Shown here one piece after another: positions 35,525 to 44,379 of a stretch of DNA of 64,000 nucleotides (its first letter is position 1; the number at the start of each line of letters is the position of its first letter). Origin of the DNA: Marinomonas colpomeniae (GTDB lineage: Bacteria > Pseudomonadota > Gammaproteobacteria > Pseudomonadales > Marinomonadaceae); contig NZ_JACYFC010000003.1 of the NCBI RefSeq assembly GCF_014803385.1, positions 186,001 through 250,000 on the forward strand. Reading direction: 5' to 3'. The translations under genes and the position numbers were made by a program. The notes under the pieces are model-generated. The model had not been told where the DNA came from. It did no database searches and was given only the letters and a program-made list of their open reading frames with translations.

Positions 35525-35935
35525 CTAGCAGTTTTTATCTTTGTCGTCTGTAGTATTAGTGTTTGTTTCTTCAGTTCGTAGGGGCATGCGTAATAAATAG
35601 ATACTAACGCAGATACCAATTGAGATAAGTGTAATAGTTGCCCAAAAACGTGACACCATCAAAATAGAAATAAGCATCCCCGCCCACATGAAAAGGATCG
35701 CTCGATTTCGTGAGCGCTTTGGAATGCCATCAGATGATTGCCAGTCATTTACGATAGGGCCAAAAAACTTATGGTTTAGTAACCAGGAATGAAAACGTTC
35801 AGATGAGTGAGAGAAACACCAAGCGGCTAATAGCACAAGTGGTGTTGTCGGAAGCAATGGTAAGAAAATCCCAATAATGCCTGTGATCAGGGAAAACCAC
35901 CCTAACAACAAATATAAAATTCGTTTTCCGTTCAT
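35525..35935 (-). CDS. DUF454 (YbaN-like) inner membrane protein
   Basis: A 136-residue protein with about three membrane helices. The N-terminal LLGWFSLITGIIGIFLPLLP-TTPLVLLAAWCFSHSSERFH is diagnostic of the DUF454/YbaN family. The function is unknown. It lies 68 bases downstream of rnt and 69 bases upstream of the DUF748 gene, probably in one transcript. Confidence 0.9.
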   Translation of the reverse strand: MNGKRILYLLLGWFSLITGIIGIFLPLLPTTPLVLLAAWCFSHSSERFHSWLLNHKFFGPIVNDWQSSDGIPKRSRNRAILFMWAGMLISILMVSRFWATITLISIGICVSIYLLRMPLRTEETNTNTTDDKDKNC

Positions 35936-36003
35936 GCTAATTCACACCGTCTGGATAAAGAAAAAACGAGCTTTAAATTTGAATACTCGTTTTTATTCTA
36001 TGA

Positions 36004-36672
36004 TTACTTTCCTGAGTTAAAAATAGAAGCCATATCGTCTTCTGTTTGGTTTTCAACTAACGGCCAGCCACCAAGACGTTTTAAGCGATTAACCATTTCA
36101 CAAAATAGCTCGGCGGTTTTTTCTGTATCGTATTTCGCAGAATGCGCTTCAGCATTACTAAATGGAATTGCAGCCACTTCACAAGCTTTGGCTAATACGG
36201 TTTGTCCATATACTAAACCCGCCAAACTAGCAGTATCAAAGCTAGAAAAAGGGTGGAAAGGGTTACGCTTAATGTCTGCTCGTTCAATCGCGGCATTTAA
36301 AAAACCATGATCAAAGGCAGCATTATGGCCAACCAAAATTGCACGCTTGCAGTCTACAGACTTTAATTCTTTACGTACTTTAGAAAACATTTGAGACAAT
36401 GCTTCCTGCTCTGGAATATCTTGTCTATCTGGGGCAAAAGGGTCGATGCCAGTAAAGTCCAATGCAGCTTTTTCTAGGTTCGCACCTTCAAATGGCTTGA
36501 TCAAAAACTCGAGCGTTTCATAGATATAGAGGTCACCATTTTCATCCATTCTCAGGATACTGGCGGCCATTTCTAATAAAGCATCTGTTTTATGATTAAA
36601 GCCTGCGGTTTCTACGTCGATAACAATAGGTAGGAAGCCGCGGAATCGATCTTTAATTTCATGGTTTGACAA
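36004..36672 (-). CDS. rnt: Ribonuclease T
   Basis: A 222-residue 3'-5' exoribonuclease of the DEDD family that trims tRNA and stable RNA 3' ends. Exo motifs are visible: [46 protein letters not shown], with the catalytic His in HSAKYD. The length fits (E. coli 215). In Pseudomonas, rnt lies near pyrC, motY and argG; here motY and argG are divergently placed directly upstream. Confidence 0.95.
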   Translation of the reverse strand: MSNHEIKDRFRGFLPIVIDVETAGFNHKTDALLEMAASILRMDENGDLYIYETLEFLIKPFEGANLEKAALDFTGIDPFAPDRQDIPEQEALSQMFSKVRKELKSVDCKRAILVGHNAAFDHGFLNAAIERADIKRNPFHPFSSFDTASLAGLVYGQTVLAKACEVAAIPFSNAEAHSAKYDTEKTAELFCEMVNRLKRLGGWPLVENQTEDDMASIFNSGK

Positions 36673-36767
36673 AAGAAGGTCCTTAAATCTGCCGCTTGAT
36701 AAGCAATGACGGTATATAATAGCATCGGATCATAACACAATTGATAATGTTTGAACGAGACGTCTAA

Positions 36768-37655
36768 ATGGGAATTACCCAACAACTTCTAATTCGTACT
36801 GTATTTTTATTGTCTGCCTGTACGCCATTTGGCCAAGCAAGTGCAATGACACACTACCAATCCGGTATTACGGATTCAGAGTGGCTGTTATCTGGCGATA
36901 TTTTTTCGTGCAGCTTAACGCATCCTGTCCCACATTATGGTGAAGGCCACTTTATAAAAGAAGCTGGCGAACCTATGAAATTCATTTTGCAGCCGCGAAA
37001 TGAAAAAATAGGCCCTGGTCAAGTTTATATTATTTCTCAAGCGCCTAGTTGGTCTCCGGGTGTTAAACCTGAAACATTGGATATTCTAGCTTACCCTGGG
37101 TACGGTCTTACTGTTGAAGTAGGTGGTCAAGTAGCAGAAAGAATGTTGACCAGCTTAGATCGTGGTCGTCATCCTGTTGTAGCGGGACGAGCCTGGGAAA
37201 ATGAGCGTGAAACAGTTGAAGTGGGGTTATCTAATATTAACTTCGCGCCCGCTTATAATGAATTTCGTCGTTGTTTGTCCAGTTTATTACCTGTTAATTA
37301 TGATCAGATCGCAAGAACCGCTGCCTTGTTTCCTATTAATGGCATAAATCTAACAGAGCGAATTAAAGCGCGCTTGGATCTGGTTGCCTTGTATGTTTCA
37401 TCTGACCCTAGTGTTGGGTACATTTATATAGATGGTCACACTGATTTTCAGGGATCTCGTCGAGATAACCGTGAACTATCAAAAATTCGTGCTGAGAAAG
37501 TGACCGCCTATTTATTAGATCAAGGTGTTCCTGTAGATAAAATAGTGTCTCGCTATCATGGGGAGCGTTACCCTTCTACGACAAATAACACTAAGCAAGG
37601 AAGAGAGCGTAATCGCAGGGTGACGATTCGTTTAGAGAAATCCGACGATAGTTAA
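36768..37655 (+). CDS. motY: MotY-type sodium-driven flagellar stator-associated protein
   Basis: A 295-residue protein with an N-terminal export signal, a MotY N-terminal domain (residues 30-165) and a C-terminal OmpA-like peptidoglycan-binding domain (YIDGHTDFQGSRRDNRELSK, RVTIRL). MotY forms the T ring that holds stators in polar, often sodium-driven, flagella. Its place between rnt and argG matches Pseudomonas order apart from the missing pyrC. The signal contains LLSAC, which could be read as a lipobox with Cys18; usual MotY is cleaved and soluble, so this is odd. Confidence 0.92.
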   Translation: MGITQQLLIRTVFLLSACTPFGQASAMTHYQSGITDSEWLLSGDIFSCSLTHPVPHYGEGHFIKEAGEPMKFILQPRNEKIGPGQVYIISQAPSWSPGVKPETLDILAYPGYGLTVEVGGQVAERMLTSLDRGRHPVVAGRAWENERETVEVGLSNINFAPAYNEFRRCLSSLLPVNYDQIARTAALFPINGINLTERIKARLDLVALYVSSDPSVGYIYIDGHTDFQGSRRDNRELSKIRAEKVTAYLLDQGVPVDKIVSRYHGERYPSTTNNTKQGRERNRRVTIRLEKSDDS

Positions 37656-37676
37656 TTCTTGATTATAAAAAAATTA

Positions 37677-37727
37677 TAAAAAGAGCCTCGTTTTACTTAA
37701 TTTTCTGAGTAGTACGGGGCTTTTTAC
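37677..37727 (+). terminator. Terminator after motY
   Basis: AAAAAGAGCCTCGT pairs with ACGGGGCTTTTT (one G-T pair) and ends in five T residues shortly after the motY stop. Confidence 0.75.
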
Positions 37728-37790
37728 TTGCTAAGCAAGAGTCGAAATCTTACACTTACACCCCCCCTTTTTTAAATCATTTGCGCCACC

Positions 37791-37813
37791 GTTTTACTGG
37801 TGTGGGAGCGCGA
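37791..37813 (+). promoter_or_regulatory. Leader hairpin before argG
   Basis: A short stem CACC/GGTG with an 8-base loop lies 25 bases before the argG start, behind a C7T6 run at 37761-37773. It may affect translation; no ArgR box was recognised. Confidence 0.3.
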
Positions 37814-37836
37814 GACTGTTTAGGAGAATAGATATA

Positions 37837-39069
37837 ATGTCTGACGTGAAGAAGGTAGTGCTTGCCTACTCCGGCGGCCTGGATACTTCGGTAATCGCGA
37901 AGTGGCTTCAAGAAGAGTATAACTGTGAAGTGGTTACCTTTACCGCTGATTTGGGTCAGGGTGAAGAAGTTGAACCAGCTCGCGCTAAAGCTCAAGCGTT
38001 GGGTATTAAGGAAATCTACATCGAAGATTTGCGTGAAGAGTTTGTTCGCGATTTCGTATTTCCTATGTTCCGTGCAAACACAATTTACGAAGGTGAGTAT
38101 CTATTAGGTACTTCTATTGCTCGCCCTTTAATCGCTAAGCGTTTAATTGAAATCGCTAACGAAACTGGCGCAGATGCTATTTCTCATGGCGCAACAGGTA
38201 AAGGTAACGACCAAGTACGTTTTGAACTTGGAGCTTACGCATTAAAACCTGGCGTTCAAGTGATTGCACCATGGCGCGAATGGGATCTTACTTCTCGCGA
38301 AACGCTAATGGCGTATTGTGAAGAACATAAAATCCCAGTAGATTTTTCTACTAAGAAGAAAAAGTCTCCTTATTCTATGGATGCTAATTTGTTGCATATC
38401 TCTTTTGAGGGTGACCAGTTAGAAGACCCTTGGACAGAGCCTGAAGATGACATGTGGCGTTGGTCAGTGTCTCCTGAAGATGCGCCAAATGAAGCAACTT
38501 ACATTGAAATTGGTTACGAAAAAGGTGATCCAATTTCTATTAACGGCGAAGCTATGTCTCCAGCAACTATTTTGGAAACATTGAACAAGATTGGTGGCGC
38601 GAACGGTATTGGCCGTGTAGACATCGTAGAAAACCGTTTTGTTGGTATGAAAGCTCGCGGTTGTTACGAAACACCAGGTGGCACAATTATGATGAGAGCG
38701 CATCGTGCAATCGAATCTATCACTTTAGATCGTGAAGCGATGCATCTAAAAGATGAAATGATGCCGCGCTACGCAAAAATCATCTACAACGGTTTTTGGT
38801 GGTCTGAAGAGCGTCGCATGATGCAAGCTTTGATAGACACATCTCAGAAATACGTAAGCGGTACTGTTCGCCTTAAGTTGTATAAAGGCAACGTGACTGT
38901 TGTTGGTCGTCAATCTCCAAACAGCTTGTTCGATAGCTCTATCGCAACATTTGAAGATGATGCGGGTGCATACGATCAAAAAGACGCTGCAGGCTTCATT
39001 AAATTGAATGCTTTACGTATGCGTATCGCTGCTCAAAAAGGCCGTGGTTTTTTAGACAACGATAAATAA
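37837..39069 (+). CDS. argG: Argininosuccinate synthase
   Basis: A 410-residue ATP-dependent ligase joining citrulline and aspartate in arginine biosynthesis. The pyrophosphatase-loop motif is [17 protein letters not shown] at residue 8, and [17 protein letters not shown] and [14 protein letters not shown] are conserved substrate-binding segments. The length fits the short bacterial class. AGGAGA precedes the ATG. It is a single gene with its own terminator; in Pseudomonas argG also neighbours motY. Confidence 0.97.
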   Translation: MSDVKKVVLAYSGGLDTSVIAKWLQEEYNCEVVTFTADLGQGEEVEPARAKAQALGIKEIYIEDLREEFVRDFVFPMFRANTIYEGEYLLGTSIARPLIAKRLIEIANETGADAISHGATGKGNDQVRFELGAYALKPGVQVIAPWREWDLTSRETLMAYCEEHKIPVDFSTKKKKSPYSMDANLLHISFEGDQLEDPWTEPEDDMWRWSVSPEDAPNEATYIEIGYEKGDPISINGEAMSPATILETLNKIGGANGIGRVDIVENRFVGMKARGCYETPGGTIMMRAHRAIESITLDREAMHLKDEMMPRYAKIIYNGFWWSEERRMMQALIDTSQKYVSGTVRLKLYKGNVTVVGRQSPNSLFDSSIATFEDDAGAYDQKDAAGFIKLNALRMRIAAQKGRGFLDNDK

Positions 39070-39086
39070 GTAATAAGACTCGTTAA

Positions 39087-39122
39087 AGGCGCTCCATTCT
39101 TACAGGATGGGGCGTTTTTTTA
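39087..39122 (+). terminator. Rho-independent terminator of argG
   Basis: GGCGCTCCAT pairs with ATGGGGCG (G-T and bulge allowed), followed by seven T residues, 20 bases after the argG stop. Confidence 0.85.
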
Positions 39123-39301
39123 TTTACGTTTTTTATTTAATAAAATGATGAAAACTATTCAGCTAACTATCTAATTATTTGTATAATGTTGTCTATTCGG
39201 TCAGGTATTTATTCGTAATGCGTGTATTATTCTGATTAGCTTTATACAGCAAATGATAAGGCGCATAGCCAATGATTTGCTCACCCTGAAGGAAAGAAAT
39301 T

Positions 39302-40198
39302 ATGACAATTTATAACTTCGGTTCGATTAATCTAGACCACCTTTATCAGCTGGATCATTTTGTGCGCCCTGGCGAGACTATGGCATCGGACAGTTATCAG
39401 TGTTTATTAGGTGGTAAAGGCGCAAATCAATCTGTGGCCTTAGCAAAAGCGGGAGCACAGGTTAAACACGTTGGTGCTGTTAATTCGCTTGATCATGCTA
39501 TTTTGAGTGAATTAAAAGATTATGGTGTGAATGTGGAGTTGGTTGAATATATTGATACGCCAACAGGGCACGCTATTATTCAGCTAACAAAAGCTGCAGA
39601 AAATTCTATCATTCTTTATTCTGGTGCGAACCATTGTCTCGAAAAATCTCGAATTGATGTGATTTTAAATGGCGCTGAAAAAGGCGATTGGGTACTTTTG
39701 CAAAACGAAACAAACCTAGTTGACTACATTGTTATAGAGGCTCATAAAAAAGGCTTAAAAGTCGCGTTTAATCCAGCGCCAATGGATGTTGAGCTAACTA
39801 AGTCTGTGTTGCCTTACATAGCGCTTTTGATTGTTAATGAAGTAGAGGCCATGGATTTAGCGGGTGTTGATTCAATTGATGCTGCTGAAAAAGCGTTACC
39901 AGAACAATATCCTGATTTGGCCGTATTGATGACATTAGGTAGTGATGGTGTGCGCTACTTTGATGGTGATGACAATCTTTATGTTTCTGCTTTCAAAGTA
40001 GAGGCAAAGGATACAACCGCTGCAGGCGACACGTTTATTGGTTTTACTATGTCTGCTATTTTGTCTGGAGCCAATATCCAAGATGCAATGAAGCGAGGCT
40101 GCGCCGCTTCTGCCATATGTGTGACTCGAATTGGCGCTATGATCGCCATTCCGGATTCAAAAGAAGTCGATGACTTTCTTTCAACTCATAACTTCTAG
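39302..40198 (+). CDS. rbsK: Ribokinase (PfkB family sugar kinase)
   Basis: A 298-residue kinase with PfkB signatures GGKGANQSVALAKAG near residue 38 and DTTAAGDTFIGF (catalytic Asp in AAGD) near residue 240. It probably phosphorylates ribose to ribose 5-phosphate. The next gene, 33 bases on, is a nucleoside hydrolase, so the pair would release ribose from ribonucleosides and feed it to the pentose phosphate route. No ribose transporter is adjacent. AGGA precedes the ATG. Confidence 0.88.
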   Translation: MTIYNFGSINLDHLYQLDHFVRPGETMASDSYQCLLGGKGANQSVALAKAGAQVKHVGAVNSLDHAILSELKDYGVNVELVEYIDTPTGHAIIQLTKAAENSIILYSGANHCLEKSRIDVILNGAEKGDWVLLQNETNLVDYIVIEAHKKGLKVAFNPAPMDVELTKSVLPYIALLIVNEVEAMDLAGVDSIDAAEKALPEQYPDLAVLMTLGSDGVRYFDGDDNLYVSAFKVEAKDTTAAGDTFIGFTMSAILSGANIQDAMKRGCAASAICVTRIGAMIAIPDSKEVDDFLSTHNF

Positions 40199-40231
40199 TT
40201 AATTAAATTACAACGATTAAGGATTCTTAGC

Positions 40232-41173
40232 ATGGCCCGTAAAATTATTATTGATACAGACCCAGGTATAGATGATGCAATGGCGATCTTTTTTGCCTTC
40301 CAAGCACCAGAACTTGAAGTATTGGGTCTAACAACAACATTTGGTAATGTGTCAGTTGATTTAGCAACAAAAAATGCCATTACTTTGGTTGAAATTGCAA
40401 AAATCGATGTGCCTGTTGCCAAAGGTGTTGCGGTTCCTAGTGTGATCGCCCCACGTCCGCATCCTGATTTCGTTCATGGTAAAGATGGCTTCGGTAACAT
40501 CAACTGGCCAGCACCGAAAGGCAAAGCAATCGATAAAAGTGCAGCGCAATTTATAGTTGATACTGTTCGTAAGTATCCTGGCGAGGTCACTATCATTGCA
40601 TTGGGTCCATTGGGTAACTTGGCAGAAGTATTGAAGCTTGATCCTGAAGTGGCAAACCTAGTAGACGAAGTAGTATTGATGGGTGGCACAGCGATTGAAT
40701 ACGGTAATGTATCGCCAGTAGCAGAAGCCAACATAATGAACGACCCACATGCAGCCGACATTGTATTCACTGCTTCTTGGCAAGTGACTATGATTGGCCT
40801 AGACGTAACTCATCAGGTATTACTTGATAACTCTATTCTAGAGCGTATCAAAATTGCTAATCCAGTTGAGGGTGACTTTTTATACGATTGTGCTCAGCAT
40901 TATATTAATTTCTACAGCAGTCGTTTTGATATGGATGGCTGTTACTTCCATGACGCTTCCACTATTGCATATGTGATGGATCCAAGTATCTTTGGTGTTG
41001 AGTTGGGCGCGGTGCGTGTTGCTTGCGAAGGTATCGGTATTGGTCAAACTATTTTCGCACCACAAGGTATGGAGTTCCCAACACCTCATTGGAACGATGT
41101 TCCTATGACGCAAGTTTGTATGGAAGTAGACAGCGAAAAACTACTGGCTTTGTTCGAGACGACTCTATCCTAA
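40232..41173 (+). CDS. Ribonucleoside hydrolase
   Basis: A 313-residue inosine/uridine-preferring nucleoside hydrolase. The calcium-binding signature IIIDTDPGIDDAMAIFFAF is at the N-terminus; VLMGGTAIEYGNVSPVAEAN-IMNDPHAA and YFHDASTIAYVMDPSIF hold the other metal and active-site residues. It splits nucleosides into base and ribose. It is coupled with ribokinase in a two-gene operon. Purine versus pyrimidine preference cannot be decided. Confidence 0.92.
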   Translation: MARKIIIDTDPGIDDAMAIFFAFQAPELEVLGLTTTFGNVSVDLATKNAITLVEIAKIDVPVAKGVAVPSVIAPRPHPDFVHGKDGFGNINWPAPKGKAIDKSAAQFIVDTVRKYPGEVTIIALGPLGNLAEVLKLDPEVANLVDEVVLMGGTAIEYGNVSPVAEANIMNDPHAADIVFTASWQVTMIGLDVTHQVLLDNSILERIKIANPVEGDFLYDCAQHYINFYSSRFDMDGCYFHDASTIAYVMDPSIFGVELGAVRVACEGIGIGQTIFAPQGMEFPTPHWNDVPMTQVCMEVDSEKLLALFETTLS

Positions 41174-41175
41174 TT

Positions 41176-41200
41176 AAACCAGTCTCAAAAGATTGGTTTT
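41176..41200 (+). terminator. Terminator after the nucleoside hydrolase gene
   Basis: AAACCAGTC pairs with GATTGGTTT (one G-T pair) around TCAAAA, followed by a short T stretch, immediately after the stop codon. Confidence 0.7.
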
Positions 41201-41238
41201 GAATAAGGAATTGTCCGAACTTTTTAAAAGTTGCTAGT

Positions 41239-41276
41239 AAAAGGCGTGAGACCATGTTCTTATGCCTTTTTTATTG
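41239..41276 (+). terminator. Terminator or attenuator in the RRM gene leader
   Basis: AAAAGGCGT pairs with ATGCCTTTT (one G-T pair), followed by further T residues. It ends about 80 bases before the RRM start, so transcription from upstream would stop here. It may be a second terminator of the nucleoside operon or a conditional leader terminator for the RRM gene. Confidence 0.65.
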
Positions 41277-41356
41277 TTTGGTCGAGCAGAATCCAATGTT
41301 CTGCGCTTATGAATGAAAAGGTTGATGAAATACCTTTTCCAAAGAGAGTTATTGAA

Positions 41357-41623
41357 ATGAAATTATTAGTTAGAAATCTAGCCCGTGAAACAACGGAAGA
41401 AGAATTAACCGCTTTGTTTGCTGCCCATGGTACTTTGCAATCTTGTAATCTTGTTATGGACAAAGAAACTGGTGAATCTAAAGGCTTTGCTTTTGTTGAA
41501 ATGCCAAAAGTTGGCGAAGCTAAAATTGCCATTAAAGCGCTTAACGGCAAAGACATTGATGGTTCTAAAGTACGCGTTAAAAAAGCAGAAGATAGTGTTA
41601 CAAAAGAAGAAGACGCTGAGTAA
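41357..41623 (+). CDS. RRM-domain RNA-binding protein
   Basis: An 88-residue single RNA-recognition-motif protein. RNP2 is KLLVRNLA at the start and RNP1 is KGFAFVEM near residue 44, both with the aromatic residues needed to stack on RNA bases. Bacterial RRM proteins often respond to cold and act on mRNA structure, but the role here is unknown. A longer frame begins at 41231, but the leader part has no RRM similarity and crosses the hairpin, so ATG 41357 is chosen. The tail is acidic and Lys-rich. Confidence 0.92.
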   Translation: MKLLVRNLARETTEEELTALFAAHGTLQSCNLVMDKETGESKGFAFVEMPKVGEAKIAIKALNGKDIDGSKVRVKKAEDSVTKEEDAE

Positions 41624-41636
41624 AAATAGGCATGAA

Positions 41637-41663
41637 ACTAGCTTATTGAGACTATAAGCTAGT
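41637..41663. terminator. Hairpin between convergent genes
   Basis: ACTAGCTTAT pairs perfectly with ATAAGCTAGT around a 7-base loop, between the RRM gene and the minus-strand hypothetical gene. There is no T tract, so termination efficiency is uncertain. Confidence 0.55.
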
Positions 41664-41673
41664 CGTACATGAG

Positions 41674-42000
41674 TTATCCGTGCGCGTCAGCAAATTCTCT
41701 AATAAACTCTATGTCCTTGTCTGAAATCGTATGATAAGTCAGTTTGATATAGTGTTTATTATGCTCGTTAAAAATATCGAGTTGTGGATCACACAAAATC
41801 TTAAGTGTGGCCATTTTCCCTTCATGAATTGCTTTCAATTCTAGTTTTACCATTTTTGACCCTTGCAGGCCTTCAGGCGCTTCTACTTCAATTGTCTTTG
41901 TTGATATGTGTGTGCAGTGAATTGGCATCACTATGCCATTTGTTAAATATAAAGAACCCGCCCAAAAACAGCGCACATAAGGGGTATGTGTAATAGACAC
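41674..42000 (-). CDS. Hypothetical protein, faint PilZ-like pattern
   Basis: A 108-residue soluble protein that I do not recognise with confidence. The order of segments (HISTKTIEVEAPEGLQGSKM, VKLELKAIHEGKMATLKIL, then YHTISDKDIEFIREFADAHG) resembles the beta-barrel plus C-terminal helix of PilZ domains. The c-di-GMP-binding RxxxR and D/NxSxxG motifs are not evident, so nucleotide binding is doubtful. It is a single gene between the RRM gene and the aminotransferase. Confidence 0.6.
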   Translation of the reverse strand: MSITHTPYVRCFWAGSLYLTNGIVMPIHCTHISTKTIEVEAPEGLQGSKMVKLELKAIHEGKMATLKILCDPQLDIFNEHNKHYIKLTYHTISDKDIEFIREFADAHG

Positions 42001-42178
42001 AGATTTATATCCTTTCCTAAGTGAAATCCAAGATTACCATTTACATTTCGTAACATAAGGCATTATAGAGTAAGAATACAGGTGAGTGATAGCCTAAGAT
42101 TGACTCAAGAGAAAGAGGGTAAATACAAGAGGGATATGTGAATCAAAGTGTTGCCATTAGTATTTTTGATATAATGAC

Positions 42179-42204
42179 AACACCTTGACTCGACAGGAGG
42201 TGTT
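42179..42204 (-). terminator. Possible terminator of the aminotransferase gene
   Basis: AACACCT and AGGTGTT form a 7-bp stem directly after the stop codon on the minus strand; only a few T residues follow. Confidence 0.5.
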
Positions 42205-42209
42205 TTAAC

Positions 42210-43547
42210 TTAGCTATGTTTCTTAATCGTATCACCTAGTGCATTAATCATGCTGTCTATTTCAGATTGCTCTGTTATAAATGGCGGTGCTAATTGAATA
42301 GTATCTGCACCATAACGAACGTAGTAGCCTTTATCCCACATTTCCATCGCTATTTGGAATGGTCGCTTTGATGGCTCGTTGTCTACTGGGGCAATAGTAA
42401 TGCCGGCTGCGAAACCATAGTTTCTGATATCGGTTACAATATCACTTGCCCCTTTTAGTTGATGGACACTGTTTTCCCAAGCAGGACTCATGTCATTAAC
42501 TCGCTGGATCAAGCCTTGTTTCTTAATTTCACCTAATGATGCTAACCCTGCTGCACAAGCAATTGGGTGTGCAGAATAAGTGTAACCATGAGGAACTTCC
42601 AGCATGTATTCTGGACCGCCAGTATCCATAAAGGTATCGTAGATTTCCTGTTTAAACGCAACTGCACCCATTGGAATCACACCATTAGTTACTTGCTTTG
42701 CCATAGTGATAGCATCTGGTGTTACACCAAATGCTTCTGAGCCAGTTTTTGCGCCCATACGACCAAATGCTGTGATCACTTCATCAAAAATTAACAAAAT
42801 ATTATGTTGGTCACAAATTTCACGCAAACGTTGTAAGTAACCTTTTGGTGGGATAATAACGCCGCCAGAACCAGACATAGGCTCAACAATAACAGCTGCG
42901 ATATTCGACGCATCGTGAAGTGCAATAAGATTTAGTAACTCTTCCGCTTTCTCTTTTCCTTGATCAGGCATGCCCTTGGTAAATTCATTCCCCGCAACCT
43001 GAGTATGAGGCAAATGATAGGACTCTAAGCCTTGACCATATAGCGTTCTGTTCGCCGGAATACCACCGACACTGAAACCTGAAATACCTGCGCCGTGGTA
43101 ACCTTTTGCACGACCAATAAATTTGGTTTTAGTACCCATGCCTTTTTTACGCCAATAAGCTCGGGCAATTTTTAAAGCGGTATCGACAGATTCAGAACCG
43201 GAGCCAGTGAAGAAAATGCGATTTAAACCTTCTGGCATAAATTGCGAAATTTGTTCAGCTAGTTGGAACGACTTTTCGTGACCAAATTGGAAAGCAGGTG
43301 AGTAGTCTAATGTTTTGACTTGCTGTGCCACCGCTTCATTAATCGCAGGAACACTGTGTCCTAAACCACATGTCCATAAGCCAGACAAACCATCAAAAAT
43401 TTTACGGCCATCAAGGTCTGTATAGTAATTTCCTTCAGCAGAAACAATGATTCTTGGGTCTTTTTTGAATTGACGGTTGCCTGTATAAGACATCCAGTGT
43501 GCATCAAGTTGTGCTTGTGTCAGGTTTGATTTAGCAATATGGCTCAT
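42210..43547 (-). CDS. Beta-alanine (omega-amino acid):pyruvate aminotransferase
   Basis: A 445-residue class III, PLP-dependent aminotransferase. DGLSGLWTCGLGHSVPAINE and DYSPAFQFGHEKSFQLAEQI are typical of the BauA/omega-amino acid:pyruvate group. The Schiff-base Lys is in TMAKQVTNGVIPMG near residue 284, and LLIFDEVITAFGRMG holds the cofactor-binding Asp. It would transfer the amino group of beta-alanine or related amines to pyruvate. No semialdehyde dehydrogenase gene adjoins it, although the two often occur together, so the exact substrate is uncertain. Confidence 0.9.
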   Translation of the reverse strand: MSHIAKSNLTQAQLDAHWMSYTGNRQFKKDPRIIVSAEGNYYTDLDGRKIFDGLSGLWTCGLGHSVPAINEAVAQQVKTLDYSPAFQFGHEKSFQLAEQISQFMPEGLNRIFFTGSGSESVDTALKIARAYWRKKGMGTKTKFIGRAKGYHGAGISGFSVGGIPANRTLYGQGLESYHLPHTQVAGNEFTKGMPDQGKEKAEELLNLIALHDASNIAAVIVEPMSGSGGVIIPPKGYLQRLREICDQHNILLIFDEVITAFGRMGAKTGSEAFGVTPDAITMAKQVTNGVIPMGAVAFKQEIYDTFMDTGGPEYMLEVPHGYTYSAHPIACAAGLASLGEIKKQGLIQRVNDMSPAWENSVHQLKGASDIVTDIRNYGFAAGITIAPVDNEPSKRPFQIAMEMWDKGYYVRYGADTIQLAPPFITEQSEIDSMINALGDTIKKHS

Positions 43548-43694
43548 GGCGCTCTCTCTTTAAAAGTAGAAGTCTATAAACAGAGAATGCCGAGCGGGGA
43601 AGGTTTATTAAATTTGATGTTATTTAATTTTAGATTAGCATTTAGTTAACTAAAGGGGTATCTAAAAAGTCTTAACTAAAAGGCGTAGGAAAAG

Positions 43695-44330
43695 TTAATC
43701 GGATGTCTTCTCTTTAAACTCGCAAAGATCTTCAATTATGCAGGCATTGCATTTAGGTTTTCGTGCGACACAAATGTAGCGACCATGAAGAATCATCCAA
43801 TGATGAGCATCTAATAGGAATTCTTTGGGAACAAATTTCAGTAGTTTCATTTCAACTTCTAATACGTTCTTCCCCGGCGCAACTTTAGTACGATTTCCAA
43901 AACGGAATATATGGGTATCAACCGCCATGGCAACTTGGCGAAAAGCCGTATTGAGTACAACATTCGCTGTTTTACGTCCCACACCAGGAAGTGCTTCTAA
44001 AGCTTCACGAGTGTCAGGAACAATACTATTGTGCTGTTCCATGAGAATTTTACAGGTCTTGATTGCATTTTCGGCCTTGGCATTAAAAAGTCCAATGGTC
44101 TTGATGTAGCTTTTTAATCCGTCGACGCCTAAGGCGAACATAGATTCAGGTGTATTGGCAACAGGAAATAGTTTACGAGTGGCTTTGTTGACACTGACAT
44201 CGGTAGCTTGTGCAGAAAATAAAACAGCAATCAATAATTCAAAAGGCGAACTATATTCGAGCTCGGTCACGGGGTTTGGGTTGTCAGCTCGTAAGCGAGA
44301 AAAAATCTCGTAGCGCTTTTCTTTATTCAA
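43695..44330 (-). CDS. nth: Endonuclease III
   Basis: A 211-residue DNA glycosylase/AP lyase that removes oxidised pyrimidines. The helix-hairpin-helix LEALPGVGRKTANVVLN holds the catalytic Lys, the catalytic Asp lies in AVDTHIFRFGNRTK, and the Fe-S cluster motif is C-X6-C-X2-C-X5-C at the C-terminus (CVARKPKCNACIIEDLC). It follows rnfE by 49 bases, the same rnf-nth order as in E. coli. Confidence 0.97.
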   Translation of the reverse strand: MNKEKRYEIFSRLRADNPNPVTELEYSSPFELLIAVLFSAQATDVSVNKATRKLFPVANTPESMFALGVDGLKSYIKTIGLFNAKAENAIKTCKILMEQHNSIVPDTREALEALPGVGRKTANVVLNTAFRQVAMAVDTHIFRFGNRTKVAPGKNVLEVEMKLLKFVPKEFLLDAHHWMILHGRYICVARKPKCNACIIEDLCEFKEKTSD

Positions 44331-44379
44331 GGTGAGGTGCCTTTTGTTCTTAATAAGTTATTTACTAAAATTAGCATTT

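Noticed and set aside
37761..37773. C7T6 run upstream of argG as a special signal
   Set aside because: A simple homopolymer pair is not informative alone; no known site includes it.
41231..41356. N-terminal extension of the RRM protein by 42 residues
   Set aside because: The extension runs through a terminator-like hairpin and is unlike RRM proteins; ATG 41357 gives a normal RRM start.
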